Source: Tenrec ecaudatus | Taxonomy: Eukaryota > Chordata > Mammalia > Afrosoricida > Tenrecidae | Assembly: GCF_050624435.1 (NCBI RefSeq) | Contig: NC_134541.1 | Location: 6,462,983 to 6,526,982 of the forward strand | Direction: 5' to 3' | DNA length: 64,000 nt | In this document: positions 20,928-31,324 of the stretch, piece after piece | How the letters are laid out: the number at the start of each line of letters is the position of its first letter | Numbering within the stretch: the first letter of the stretch is position 1 | Made by a program: the position numbers and the translations under genes | The notes under the pieces: generated by a model | What the model was told of the DNA's origin: nothing | What the model saw: the letters and a program-made list of their open reading frames with translations, nothing else | Database searches by the model: none

Positions 20928-21735
20928 CCAGGGAAATGCAAATCAAAATGACACAGGGCTGCGTCTCCCTGCTGTTGGAATGGCAACCATAAGGAAAATG
21001 GTGACCGTAGATGCTAGTGAGGTTCTGGAGCAACTGGAAGCTTCATCCTTTGCTGGTGGGGATGGGAAACGGGGCAGCCATCGTGGCGAACGCTCCGCAA
21101 GAAATTGAGCATAGCCCTGCCATAAATGGTGGTGGGGAGGGGCACCCAAACACCAAATCACTACCATTGAGTCAATTGCAACTCACAGTGAACCTATAGG
21201 ACAGGGTAGAACTGGCCCTGTGGGTTTCTAAGACTGTAACTCTTTATGGAAACGGAAAGCCTCATCTTTCTCCCAAGGAGCAGGGGGTGGATTCAAACAA
21301 TGGGCCTCAGGGTTATGGCCCGACATGTCACCACTATACCCCCCGGGCTGCACTGTAGACCCCCAGCAGTTCCAGACGTGAGGGCGGAGATGCAAACAGC
21401 ACCCTGGGCAATGGCGTTCCTTGCTGCACTTTTCACAGGACTCAAGAGGTGGGAACCGACATGTCCATCAACAGATGGATGGATGGACGGACACAGCGCA
21501 TCGTGCACATGGCCGTACCCCACTCAGCCATCGAGACTAGGAGCTTCGGAGACACGCCCAGCACGGCTGCACCTTGAAAAGGTCGTGCTGGGCAAAATAA
21601 GTTCGTTGCGTCAAGGACAGGCGCTGCACGATCCAACGTACATGAAATAAGCAAATACAGAGAGATTAAAGGCGATTGGTGTTACCGGCGGGGGCAGGTG
21701 AGAAGGAGAGAAGGGGCGGGGGTCGCTGAGGAGAT
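20928..21735 (+). mobile_element. L1 ORF2 3' region and 3' UTR, split by a SINE
   Basis: The first part has 'gggaaatgcaaatcaaaatg', then 'ggagcaactggaagcttcat' and 'tttgctggtggggatgggaa', the conserved 3' end of mammalian L1 ORF2. After the AfroSINE at 21146-21350 it resumes with 'ccgacatgtccatcaacaga', 'acggctgcaccttgaaaagg' and 'catgaaataagcaaatacag', in exact L1 order. Reading frames are destroyed. The ORF2 product would be the endonuclease/reverse transcriptase of the L1 retrotransposon. Confidence 0.88.
21146..21350 (-). repeat. AfroSINE copy inserted in L1, antisense
   Basis: 'ccattgagtcaattgcaact' to 'ccactataccccccgggctg'. L1 sequence flanks it on both sides, so the SINE inserted after the L1. 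Confidence 0.88.
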
Positions 21736-22089
21736 AATGAGTTTCCCATTAATGTTGGTGGAGCTGCTTGGGAAAGGACAGTGTGAACGGTTGCATGCCT
21801 TGAATGTGGTCAGTGCGGCTGACAGTACGCGGAGGAACTGTTGAGAGGCATGTAGATTTACACTGCAAGAAAGGGAGAAAAAAATGTTTTAAGATGCTGC
21901 ATCTATTGTCGTAAAGTTGTTGCCAGGATGCAAATGGGAGAGAGGTTCGCGGGAGTTGATTTGGAGGAAAAGTATTCCCATTGCCCGTTCTTCTCCCTCT
22001 CCCTGGCCCATCCACCTTTCCCTCCCTCCCCTTGCCTGTCCCCTTACCGCTCCAGTCCATCTGTGGATCTGGAAAGAGCCAGCTCTCTG
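21736..22089. other. Unique stretch, CT-rich centre
   Basis: No gene is seen. A C/T-rich section (21985-22050) makes proline/serine-rich frames. Confidence 0.35.
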
Positions 22090-22690
22090 TGCATCTTCCC
22101 CGTCACCACTACAGAGAAAGCAAACTGTCAGATACCTTTAATACTCTCCTTGGGGGGAAAAATCGTTTTCTTTACAATTTTTAATGGTTCTATGCTATTT
22201 GATTTACCAGGCAATTTTAATTATTTAAGAACAAAGCAAAATATTTTGCTTGAAATGAAGCGCCTGGAACCGGGGTTTTTTTAAAAGCTGGATTTGTTTT
22301 AATTCCAGTAGAAACAATAAATCTCTCTCTGGAAACCGCTCTCCCTTCTGCATCTCAGCTTTCTTCTAATTAGCACCGAATAACAAAAGTATAACAGTAG
22401 CACCTCTCCTCCCAACTTTTCTAACAGCCTGTCAGAGACAGAACAGTGTGAAAAACAGCTCGATTTATGAGCGACTTTGTCATTTTTTTTCCTGTTTAGA
22501 ATAAAACGAAGCCCACTCAGCCACAAAGGCCCCAAGGAAGCAACCGCACAAAATGGCCCCAGGAGGCAAGAGAATGGTCTCCCGCTCTGTGATTCTTTCA
22601 GGGAACTGGCGGTGTAACCTTGAACTAGAGCTCTTTCTTCTGGGACGATACGTTTCCTCTCCTAGAAAAATAAAGTTGTCACTAGACAGA
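22090..22690. promoter_or_regulatory. Candidate conserved non-coding element, AT-rich
   Basis: 600 bases without repeats and with sustained AT-rich, motif-dense sequence: 'ggcaattttaattatttaag', 'tttgttttaattccagtaga', 'cttctaattagcaccgaata' and 'gctcgatttatgagcgac' (contains an inverted GCTC/GAGC). Multiple ATTA/TAATT cores resemble developmental enhancers. I see no coding resemblance. Confidence 0.4.
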
Positions 22691-23395
22691 TACAAAACTG
22701 GATGGAGGGGTGCGTGGATGAGATGGATGACTGGATGGATGAAAGGAGGGTGCGGTAGCTAAGTAGGTAGATGGGTGAATGGATGGAATAGATGGGGAGA
22801 AGGAAGGATGGGTGGATGGGTGATGATGGGTGATGATGGGTGATGATGGGTGATGATGGGTGGATGGATGGATGGATGGGTGATGATGGGTGGATGGGTG
22901 GATGGATGGATGGATGAGGGAGGGAGAGTAGGAGGGATGGGCAGAGAGGATGGGTGGATGGGTGGGTGGAATGAATGGGTGGATGGATGGATGTATAGAT
23001 GGATGGGTGGATGGATGGATGGATGGATGGATGGATGGATGGATGGATGGATGAGGGAGGGAGAGTAGGAGGGATGGGCAGAGAGGATGGGTGGATGGGT
23101 GGGTGGAATGAATGGGTGGATGGATGGATGTATAGATGGATGGGTGGATGGATGGATGGATGGATGGATGGATGGATGGATGGATGGATGAGGGAGGGAG
23201 AGTAGGAGGGATGGGCAGAGAGGATGGGTGGATGGGTGGGTGGAATGAATGGGTGGATGGATGGATGTATAGATGGATGGGTGGATGAATGGATGGATGG
23301 ATGGATGGATGTGTGGATGGATGGGTGGAAGGATGGATAGGTGGGTGGATGAAATGAATGGATAAATGAATTAATGGGTGAGTTCATGGATAGAA
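22691..23395. repeat. (GATG)n satellite with 137-bp higher-order repeat
   Basis: A GGAT/GATG tetranucleotide array. Early part: 'tgatgatggg' repeated about five times (22821-22860). Then a 137-bp unit bounded by 'gagggagggagagtaggagg' starts at 22916, 23053 and 23190, exactly 137 bases apart and near identical. Since 137 is not a multiple of 4 or 3, the unit shifts the tetranucleotide register. The 275-codon minus-strand frame of His-Pro-Ser-Ile repeats and the Trp-Met-Asp-Gly plus-strand frames are repeat translations. Confidence 0.95.
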
Positions 23396-23965
23396 ACAAA
23401 TATATATACACAACACTGTGCCTGGCATGATTGGCTGGTTTAAATACCACACTTGTGTTAGGTGTGCTACATTTAATGACCACAGTCACCCTATGTGGGA
23501 GGTTCCAGTGTCTCCTTGGCTTGCTATATGCTCTGTCTGAAGCCCACCATCACAAAGTTAGAAAACAGCAGACGCGAGGCTCCAGCCCTGCCTTGCGTGA
23601 TTCAGCAAAGAGGACATGTAAGCAATGCTTCCTAGCAGATTGAGTGTGTCCCTTCTTCTCATGACCTACTGGGATTCTGAACTCCCCGAAGGAAGTCTGG
23701 ATTCTCTCAAAGACAGTTTTTGAGCCATGATGAGAGGAGGCATACAAAGAAAGCAACTTGACATTGTGGATGGAGATGCTGAAGTAGGAGAAGGCAGGAA
23801 GCATCCACTAGCTTCCCAACTTTTGTCTGCCTCCTTCTGAAATTTACACCGCAGACCATTCATCGTTCATACTGCCCCAGCAATCATTTTTCTCACTGAT
23901 GACAGGTTTATGTTACTTCAATTCAAATATCTGTATTCCCTATGTGGTTTTTAGGGTTAACGCTA
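23396..23965. other. Unique stretch
   Basis: No gene. 'gacagttttgagcc'-type text and 'ccctatgtgggaggttccag' (23490) hint at an ancient MIR/L2 piece, but I cannot support it. Confidence 0.3.
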
Positions 23966-24895
23966 GGGGAGTAGAGCCAGAGAAGGTTAAGAAGACTTGA
24001 AACACTTGCTGATGAAGGTCAAAGACTATAGACAGCCTTCAATCTGGATTACATCTCAACATAGAGAAAACAGAAATCCGCACAACTAGACCAAGAACTA
24101 AAGGGATAAAATATTGAAATTGTCAAGGATTTCATTTTACTTGGATCCACATTCGACACCCATGAAAGCCAATATCAAGCACTCACTGCATCGGCAAGTC
24201 TGCTGCAAAAGACCTTGATGTGCTAAGAAGCAAACGGGTCATTTTGAGGACTAAGGGGCACCTAAGCCGTGGTATTTTCAGTCGTCTCACATACACGTGA
24301 AAGTTGGCCAATGAATAAGGAAGTCTGTGTAGGCTGGGTTGACTACAGAAATAAATCCAGTGACACTCTTCTACGTCTAAGAAAGAGCTTTGTATCAAAG
24401 AGCAATTGCATGTCAAGAAAACACCCCACCCCACTCCACATCAAGTCCGTAAGTCTAGTACCAGTCCATAAGTCCGATACTAGTCCACGAGTCTTTCTTT
24501 AGACTCACACAGCCAGCCAAATGCAGTGATGGGAAATGCAGGAAGGTCGCAGGCCGGTGGGTGCAGAGTTGTGTGGATCCATCACAGGGCTCTTGCAGCA
24601 AGGTGAAACAGAGAGGGGAAGTTCCCCGGATGCTCCTTAAGAGAAGGCCACGCCCACAAGGAGGTACTACTTGACAGGCTAGACTCCACGCCTTCACTCT
24701 GTTTATCAAGTTGGCAGGGGATTACGTAACTACCACAAGACCAAAGACGAATCAATGCCTTTGAATTACGCTGAAAAGTATTGACTATATCATGAACTGC
24801 CAAAAGAATGCCCAAATCTGCCTTGGAAGAATACTCCTTTGAAAAAGTGAGGATGGTAAGGCTTTGTCTCGCCTACTTTGAACATGTTGGGACTG
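23966..24895 (+). mobile_element. RTE-clade LINE fragment, split by an LTR-like element
   Basis: The first part (23966-24325) has 'gtcaaggatttcattttact' followed by 'tggatccacattcgacaccc', the DFIFLGSTF-type region of RTE/BovB reverse transcriptase. After the insertion it resumes at about 24739 with 'aatgcctttgaattacgctg' (NAFELR-like) and 'tcgcctactttgaacatgtt' (L.YFEHV). Many stops and frameshifts are present. Confidence 0.8.
24327..24738 (-). repeat. LTR-like repeat family, copy 4 (antisense), inserted in RTE
   Basis: Begins TGTGTAGGCTGGGTTGAC and ends 'cgtaactaccaca', giving clean TGTG...CACA ends. The body has 'gaaatgcaggaaggtcgcag' and 'gtgtggatccatcacagggc'. Its flanks rejoin into a continuous RTE sequence. 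Confidence 0.82.
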
Positions 24896-25135
24896 CTTCA
24901 TCTTTCCCCGTCAGAGTGGTAGGTGGATTTGAACCGCCAACCTTTTGGTCAGCAGCACAATGCTTAGCCCACCACACCACCGCAGTTTGTTGTCCACAAC
25001 AATACTAACTAAAAACCAACTGCCATTGAGGTGGTACCCACTCCTAGTGACCCTAATTGGTCACACCAGAACCGCCCTTATGAGTTTCTGAGATTGTAAC
25101 TCTCTGCGGGAGTAGAAACCTTTGTCTTTCTTACA
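24896..25135 (-). repeat. Two AfroSINE fragments, antisense
   Basis: 24896-24990 is a 5' half ('ggatttgaaccgccaacctt' to 'ccaccgcagt'). 25005-25135 is a 3' half ('aaaccaactgccattgaggt' to 'tttgtctttctt'). Confidence 0.8.
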
Positions 25136-25137
25136 TT

Positions 25138-25265
25138 ATTAGGAGTCCTGGGTGGTACAAGCAGTTAACTTCTCCACTACCTGTCGAGAGAAGGTTGCTG
25201 GTTCAAACCCACCCAGAAGCAGCTTGGAGGAAAGGCTTGCAGACCTGTGTCTTCCACGCCACAGA
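25138..25265 (+). repeat. AfroSINE fragment, 5' part
   Basis: 'taggagtcctgggtggtaca' and 'gctggttcaaacccacccag' (B box) give the head. The tail is lost. Confidence 0.75.
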
Positions 25266-25399
25266 GCTGGAACCCTTGTGAAGCGAAGTTCGGCGTGCTC
25301 TCCACTCGATGGCCAGGAGACCTGCAGGTGTCCCTGGCTGCAGCCAAGCCCTGGGGAGTGGTGCTCTGGGTTGGCTAGTCGGGGCTCCTACGTGGAAAG

Positions 25400-26040
25400 G
25401 TTCAAGCCAGAGGAAGCTCATGAGAACCTTTGACATTTTGAGTGAGGCTGAGAGAGAGACGATCTGAGGAGATTTGGTGGAGAAAAATGAAAGGACACTT
25501 AAGAAAAGAAGAAGAAAAACCAACCCTTTGCTTTTGTATTTGTTGTCAACGTCTCCAGGAGACAGGGCCAACATGAATCACCAGGCACAGGGGAACGTGC
25601 CCGGCCTCTCCCTCGTCACGAGCCCCTGTCATCAGCACCCAGCCAATGTGCTCAGCCTTGTCCCAGGGCCGGGCTGCGAGAGGGGGCGGCAGGTGGAGGG
25701 GGCAGAGCACCACGGGGTCCCCCTTTCCCACCCCACCCACCGGACCGGCTCCGTTTGGGAAAAAACAAGGGAGCCGACCTTTGGGGTTGGGCCAGCGCTG
25801 CGCGCTTGTGGGCTGGAAAAATGTTTATCCGTGCCTCCAATCCGAGACTCCTTCGGCCCTGGGTTTCACAATGCACAAAAGGTTGGTGTTGCAACCAGGC
25901 CTGCCCGTAGCAGCCTCCACTCGGCTTTCTCAGCCAGCGAGAGGGTGAGACTGGTTTGCGCAACCAACGTTTTATGATTTTGGGGGAGTTTTTGCGTTTT
26001 GTTTTGTGTTGTCTTCGAGGAGGGAGGGGACCAAGAGACG
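25400..26040. promoter_or_regulatory. Repeat-poor block, possible regulatory DNA
   Basis: No mobile element is seen from here to about 28.5 kb, apart from simple repeats. The segment mixes AT-rich and CpG-containing pieces. The 167-codon plus frame at 25474 has no recognisable domain. Confidence 0.3.
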
Positions 26041-26043
26041 AAT

Positions 26044-26045
<2 letters not shown>

Positions 26046-26097
<52 letters not shown>
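26046..26097. repeat. (GT)n microsatellite
   Basis: About 26 uninterrupted GT dinucleotides. It is long and pure enough to be polymorphic. Confidence 0.97.
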
Positions 26098-26480
26098 CCA
26101 TCCATGGAGCTTGCTGTCTTTGAAGTTAAAGACCGGTTATAAATTCCTTGAAGTTTGTCTATTGCCTTTTATATTAGCATGTTAACAAGCCTTAGAGACC
26201 CGACCCAGCTTGCAGGAAAGCACAGCTGGGTTGATCCCTGAACCGGAGCTTTAATTCAAACCAGAACCGGGGCCTCGGAGCCGGCCCTGCTGGTGTTTAC
26301 AGATGCAGCAGGAAGAGCCCGCTGCCACCCCCAAGGAGAACCTCCATGGCCATGCTCCCCCTCCCCCGAGCCCAGTTGGGATTAATTAGGAAAGGAAATG
26401 CCACAACGCTCGCAATGGCTCCTGGAGGAGAAACCTTTGCACCAGATGAAGTTCAACAATGAGGACGGCAAACGCAGACA
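26098..26480. promoter_or_regulatory. Candidate conserved non-coding element
   Basis: Repeat-free, with 'gaagttaaagaccggttata', 'attagcatgttaacaagcc' (HNF1-like GTTAAC half-sites), 'gagctttaattcaaaccaga' and 'gggattaattaggaaaggaa'. Confidence 0.35.
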
Positions 26481-27420
26481 AAGAAGATAATGACTACATG
26501 GAATCACAACGCCGCCTCCCAGACATGTGCTGCCTGGGAACTAAGGTCTTTGTCAGTCAAGGCCACCAAAGAAATGAACTTCCGACTCCTCCTGGGAGAC
26601 TCCTGGGACAGTGCTTGGGCGGGGGGAGGGGAGGGTGGGAGGAGAAAGGAGAAGGCGGGGAGGGAAGAGCGAGTCTAGCGCTCCAACTGGGCAGAAGCCC
26701 CTCGCCTGAGAGAACTACTTGTTGAGCAACGTTCATCACGGGAGGGAAGCAAAGTGAGAAATATGTTCATGTGGTTCCAAGTCCAAAGGGGAGTTCTTTC
26801 TTCAAGAGGCAGCGGGAATGTGTGGGGGGGGAGGAGATATATTCTATGTAACATATATATGTATGTATATATGTAACCACCACTCACTATTTGTCTTGGG
26901 CACATGCCATTCATATGCTGAGGAGACACCGCCATGCACGGAGTACGGCAAAAGGAAGACACCCTATCCCTCCTTCCTGTCCCTTTGGTTTGCGTGTCGT
27001 TCTAGGAGGGGGCTTCCAAACAGTTCCTGGGGAAAAAATGCGAAACGGAATCCCATGATCTGCTCATTTTCCCCCAGGCCTTTAGCAGCCCCTGCATGTT
27101 ACAGAGAGTCTTCCTGACCTGGTCGGAGTGCAGTCAGCATTCAAATGGTCTGTGTATTGCCGTGTGTCTAGTCCGGCATGAGGAGCAGCAGAGTAAGGAG
27201 CATCCACCCCGAGTCGGGTCAGAGCGGAGGAACTGCACCCTTGAACTTCTGGGTCCGAAAGTTTCCAGACAAAACCTCGGTCGTCATGAGACCACCCCAG
27301 GGATGCCGCTCCAAGGTGGACTCTCTTGGCCTCTGTTTGTAAACCGTACCCCGGGCAGAACCTGATCTTAGAGCTGGTTGCTTCTCTTCAGAAGGCAACA
27401 CATGGGGGGTAGGGGGTGTG
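26481..27420. other. Unique stretch with GA-rich part
   Basis: Purine-rich at 26620-26670, and alternating TA/TG at 26838-26872. No gene or mobile element was recognised. Confidence 0.35.
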
Positions 27421-28160
27421 GGGCTCAAAAATATTCATGGAAAAAATGAATTATTTCCACAGATTTTTCTGAAAGCCCAGCGCCTCCTCCCCTGTTACAC
27501 AAAGAGATTTGCACGAGAACAACAAGTGACATAAATAACACAACAGCGGCGGCGTGGTGGCTGATGTTGAAAATCGAAATATTGCACCTGGTGCGCAGGG
27601 TGCTTCCAGAGGAAGGCGTCCAGCTCGACTTGACAGTGGCCTCTGGGACCCAGGCGCCCTGGGGACACACACTCTCCTCTCCAGAGGGCATCTGGGTCCA
27701 ATCAAAGAGAGGGCTCGTGCCCTGGCCACCTGCCACACATGTCCATTCCATGCTGTGTCCCCTTAAACAGCGGACGGTGTCCACGTACCTCCCACACATC
27801 AGAAAGGCCTTCAGGGAAATGGTGGGGGTCGGCTTTTTTTAATATATTATTTTGATGAGATTTCAAGGAAAATAAATAAGGAAAATGTAAACACTGAGAG
27901 AAAATGTATACTTCCCCCACGGCCTGCCCCGAGCCCACCATATGTTGAGTTTTCACGCCCCTTGGACTTTCTGATTGTGACCAAAATCCACGTGCATCTG
28001 GTTAGGGAACCAACAATATGGCCCCAGAAGTGTAAACAATGGGAATGGGGCTTCACGCTCATTGAAACCATCTTGTCGAGCGGAGACCCCGTTTGTGGGC
28101 CAGAGTTGGGACTGGACACGTCACATGACTTGGAGGAAGCCAAGGGGCAGGGGCGATGAT
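27421..28160. promoter_or_regulatory. Candidate conserved non-coding cluster
   Basis: Repeat-free, containing 'aaaaatattcatggaaaaaa', 'gcacgagaacaacaagtgac' and 'gatgttgaaaatcgaaatat' (27421-27600), an AT-rich core 'taatatattattttgatgag' (27839-27900), and 'ggttagggaaccaacaatat' (27999). No coding signature is seen. Confidence 0.35.
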
Positions 28161-28540
28161 GGGCCGTGAGAGGTGGGGGTGTTCTCTTCGGGTGAGCAGG
28201 TCATTGTCTTGGGGAGGCCTGGGCAGCAGGGACTTGGAGGCAAGGGGTTAGAGTGGGATGAGGCCTGGGCCGAGCTTTACTGCATGAGACACAGGTAAAG
28301 GGGGCAAAGACACGCTCTACTTCAAGGATTATGCCCCGCACTCAGGAGGACATGTGTAGATCCCAGTCCCAGGGCTAGACTGGAGAGGTGTGGCCCCCAA
28401 GATAAAGCCACAGGGATGACGGGAGAGGGCCAGAGTCACAGACGCACATCACAGACAAGCTGTCCAGAAGCCAGGCCCAGAGCCTGGAGAGGGTTCAAGT
28501 TTTCCTTTGCGCTTATTCTCAAATCAATTGACTCTTTAAG
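28161..28540. other. Unique stretch
   Basis: G-rich unique DNA with nothing that I recognise. Confidence 0.3.
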
Positions 28541-28697
28541 ACCTCGCGGGCAGAGTAGAACTGCCCCAAAGGGTTTCGGAGGCTAGAACCCTGTAAGGGA
28601 GCAGACAGCCTCATCTCTCTCCCATGGAGCAGCTGGAGGATTGAAATCACCGACTCTGGGGTCATAGAGCTCCACACTGCACCCCCAGGGTTCCCTC
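28541..28697 (-). repeat. AfroSINE copy, antisense
   Basis: 'gcagagtagaactgccccaa' to 'actgcacccccagggttcc', with 'aggattgaaatcaccgact' where the reversed B box should be. Confidence 0.83.
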
Positions 28698-29135
28698 CAG
28701 GACAGCATGGTGGTGTCCGGGGCCTTCCGGCTTGTTCTGGCTGATCGGGACACTACGGACAGCAAGACAAAGTCCACTGGGTCCTGTGCGATCCTCACCA
28801 TTGTTCTCATGTTTGCGCCACTGTAGCGGCGCCGCCTCAATCCCTCTCCTCGAGGGACTTCCTCTTCCGCGACCCCTCTACCAAGCACAGTGTTCTCTTT
28901 CAGGGACCAGTCTCTCCTGCTGACATGTCCAAAGTACGCGAGACCAAGTCTGTCCCCCCACACCGCTCTGTTTGTTCTTCCAGCCGGCCATGATTCTTTC
29001 AAGATTCTTCACCAACACCATAGGTCACGTGCACTGATAGTGAAACGGATGGCTCTGTTCTGCCGCACACGGCATGGCTATGAGGGAGGATGGACGCAAT
29101 GGCCCCAGACAGCGGCAATAACCCCGTGGCATCCA
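28698..29135 (-). mobile_element. RTE-clade LINE 3' region, antisense
   Basis: 'ccactgggtcctgtgcgatc', 'cagtctctcctgctgacatg' and 'tccaaagtacgcgagaccaa' are colinear with 55.4 kb. The minus-strand frame reads VRIAQDPVD, RLGLAYFGHVSRRDWSL, matching the C-terminal region of RTE/BovB proteins. Confidence 0.8.
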
Positions 29136-29174
29136 CAGTCCAGGGAGTCCCTTCTTTTAACAGCTCATGTTTGT

Positions 29175-29349
29175 CATTCGGTGATTCACTCATCTGTTCA
29201 ACAGGTGTTTGTTTGTTGCTCAAACTGTTCTGTTCATGGGGGTGAGTGGGGGGGGGGGAGAAACAAAGAGCCTGCTCTCATAAGACTGGTATTCCACAAG
29301 GGAGGCAGACAATCTAATAAACACCTAAATAAAATACATAGTGTGTGTG
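29175..29349 (+). repeat. L2 LINE 3' end
   Basis: 'tcggtgattcactcatctgt', 'agagcctgctctcataagac', 'ggaggcagacaatctaataa' and 'cacctaaataaaatacatag' follow the conserved L2 3' end. A G(10+) run interrupts it at 29250. Confidence 0.75.
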
Positions 29350-29872
29350 ATAGTTAGGTTTCTTGTCAGTGTGACTGGGCCAGGATTCTCCCATGACCTG
29401 GTCTCACACAGCGTGGTCATCTCCAGGATGGGATCTTCAGTGAAGCGGAAGACACTGTCATGATACAATTGAGAGAAGTTTGACTCTTAGTGCCGACTGA
29501 CAGTGTGTGGAAGCTAGCTAGCTTCTACTGCTGGATCTGGACCCTACATCTGATTTGTCAACCTCCTGTCGTTCAATTGCCTGCCGCTCCCAGGAGCCAT
29601 GAGCAACAACTGACCTCAAGAAGCCATTCGGCTCTGCATCCACCAGCCAGTGGCCCTCCAGCTTCATCTTCCTGCTTCCTGTTCAGCAGCCCCTGCAGCT
29701 ACAGGAGTCACGAGAAGTCTCCAGCTGACAGAAGACCCACAGACTCAAACCGGACTGAACTTAGCCACTTCCACAATGGTGGGAGCCATTTCTTGACATA
29801 AGTTTCTTTCTCTCTACATCCACAAACAAGCGTCACTAGCTTTGCTTCTCTAGAGAACCCAGCCTACCACTG
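29350..29872 (+). repeat. LTR-like repeat, copy 5 (related family)
   Basis: Starts 'tgatagttaggtttcttgtc' and 'agtgtgactgggccaggatt', ends 'tctagagaacccagcctacc'. The body differs from copies 1-4 but the ends and layout match. It sits directly on the L2 end. Confidence 0.65.
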
Positions 29873-29944
29873 TGTGTGAGGTCAGGTTCTCAAACTCACC
29901 AGCAGCTCCATGGGAGAAAGCCCTGGGGATCCTGCCTCTGGAGA

Positions 29945-30095
29945 GTGTGTTGTTGTTGTTGTTGGGTGCCCTGGAGTTGATTCTGAAACACAATGACCCT
30001 ATAACAGGACAAAGCACGGCCCGGTCCTGCATCATGCGCATAATTATTGTGTGCTTGAGCCCATTGCGGCAACCATTGTGTCTGTGTAGTTCTAC
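29945..30095 (-). mobile_element. RTE-clade LINE 3' end, antisense
   Basis: (gtt)n then 'gggtgccctggagttgattc', 'cggcccggtcctgcatcatg' and 'tgcttgagcccattgcggca'. It breaks at 30082 into a minisatellite. Confidence 0.8.
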
Positions 30096-30160
30096 TGTCA
30101 TGTAGTTCTACTGTCATGTAGTTCTACTGTCATGTAGTTCTACTCTCATGTAGTACTGAC
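30085..30160. repeat. 16-bp minisatellite
   Basis: TGTAGTTCTACTGTCA units at 30085, 30101, 30117 and 30133 (one base changed in the fourth), with a degenerate fifth at 30149. It arose at the edge of the RTE fragment, followed by a sense SINE/RTE tail (30155-30205, 'atcaactcacttaacaacag'). Confidence 0.95.
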
Positions 30161-30235
30161 ACATGGGGTCACCATGTGTCAAAAATCAACTCACTTAACA
30201 ACAGCAATTGTGTCAACCCAAATCGTGCAAGTGAA

Positions 30236-30236
30236 A

Positions 30237-30285
<49 letters not shown>

Positions 30286-30290
30286 ACATT
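30236..30290. repeat. (CT)n(CA)n compound microsatellite
   Basis: About 12 CT followed by about 14 CA dinucleotides, then T-rich sequence. Confidence 0.97.
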
Positions 30291-30483
30291 TTTGTTTGAC
30301 AAAAATGGGATCATGTTAGAACACATCCACACAAAGCTTGAAGGCCTTCTATTTCTGGGTTCTCCTTCCCAATCTGTGGTATCTTTTAATGATAAGAGAC
30401 GGATTGGCACAAAGGGTCTTGAGTGTGTCAAGGGGAGAGGAAGGGTGAAGGTGACATGAAGCAGTCATACTAAGATGCAAATC

Positions 30484-30678
30484 ACACTCACTGCCATGGA
30501 GTCAATTTTAACTCAGAGCAACCTCGCCGGACAAGGTAGAACTGTGCCTGTGGGTTTCCAGTCCCATAAATCTGTATGGGACGAGAAAGCCCCATCCGGG
30601 GGCGGCTGGTGGTCTGGAACGGCCGACCTTGCTGTTAGCAGCCCAACGTGAAACTCATTATACCACCAGGGCTCCTTA
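30484..30678 (-). repeat. AfroSINE copy, antisense, full length
   Basis: 'cactcactgccatggagtca' to 'cattataccaccagggctcc'. The reversed B box is 'ggtctggaacggccgacctt'. Confidence 0.9.
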
Positions 30679-30689
30679 CACAGACGCCA

Positions 30690-31058
30690 CGCCATCATGA
30701 AATGAGCACATCTCAGCTTATACCCAGCTCGAGGCTCTTATATCATCTCCAGAAGCTGATGCCTGAAATCTAAAACGACAAGACAAATTGCGTTCCTTAA
30801 CGGGGTCCTTTATTCCACTATAACGGAGTTTTTAAAAAATCACACAGCAATGTTACACTCAGAACAAACAAACTGAAAGTGGGAGCATGACTTTTGTTTC
30901 ATCATATGTCTTGAATGATCTTCATAGCCACCTCTAAGTGCTGAACTCGTTTTTAATAGACTTACATTTTTGATGGGGAGTGGGGAGCGCTAAATACATG
31001 GAATTGGGGCCTGAGGAAGGATTCCTGGAGGTGTGCTGTTGACGACTGGCTGCATCTT
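30690..31058. other. Unclassified AT-rich stretch
   Basis: Contains 'ctttattccactataacgga' and a TTTAAAAAAT run. It could be an old antisense 3' UTR or regulatory DNA. No family was recognised. Confidence 0.3.
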
Positions 31059-31059
31059 T

Positions 31060-31120
31060 CTCCCACAGAGTGGCTGGCGGATTTGAACCACTGGCCTTTT
31101 GCTAGCAGCTGAGAGCATCA
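31060..31120 (-). repeat. AfroSINE 5' fragment, antisense
   Basis: 'cccacagagtggctggcgga' and 'tttgaaccactggccttttg' are the reversed B-box part only. Confidence 0.7.
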
Positions 31121-31324
31121 TTGCTTGGAAAACGGCACGCAGCCCACATCTGACCTGCTCTTCTAGCTCCACACCGGGCGAAGGAGTGTCAGAATCTGTG
31201 TCAGCCTCCGCATGGTGCCGAGGTCAGCACAGATCTCCCCTCCAACCATCCCTCCCAAGGCGCTGCGTTCCTGTGGCTGGGCTCAATCGGTCAGTGCACG
31301 GCCCACAGTGAGCTCCTGGACACT

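Noticed and set aside
22662-23489. A 275-codon minus-strand frame rich in His, Pro, Ser and Ile
   Set aside because: Pure translation of the GATG-type satellite. Frames on the other strand are equally open.
30085-30160. CRISPR-like spaced repeats
   Set aside because: Units are directly tandem without spacers and the genome is mammalian.
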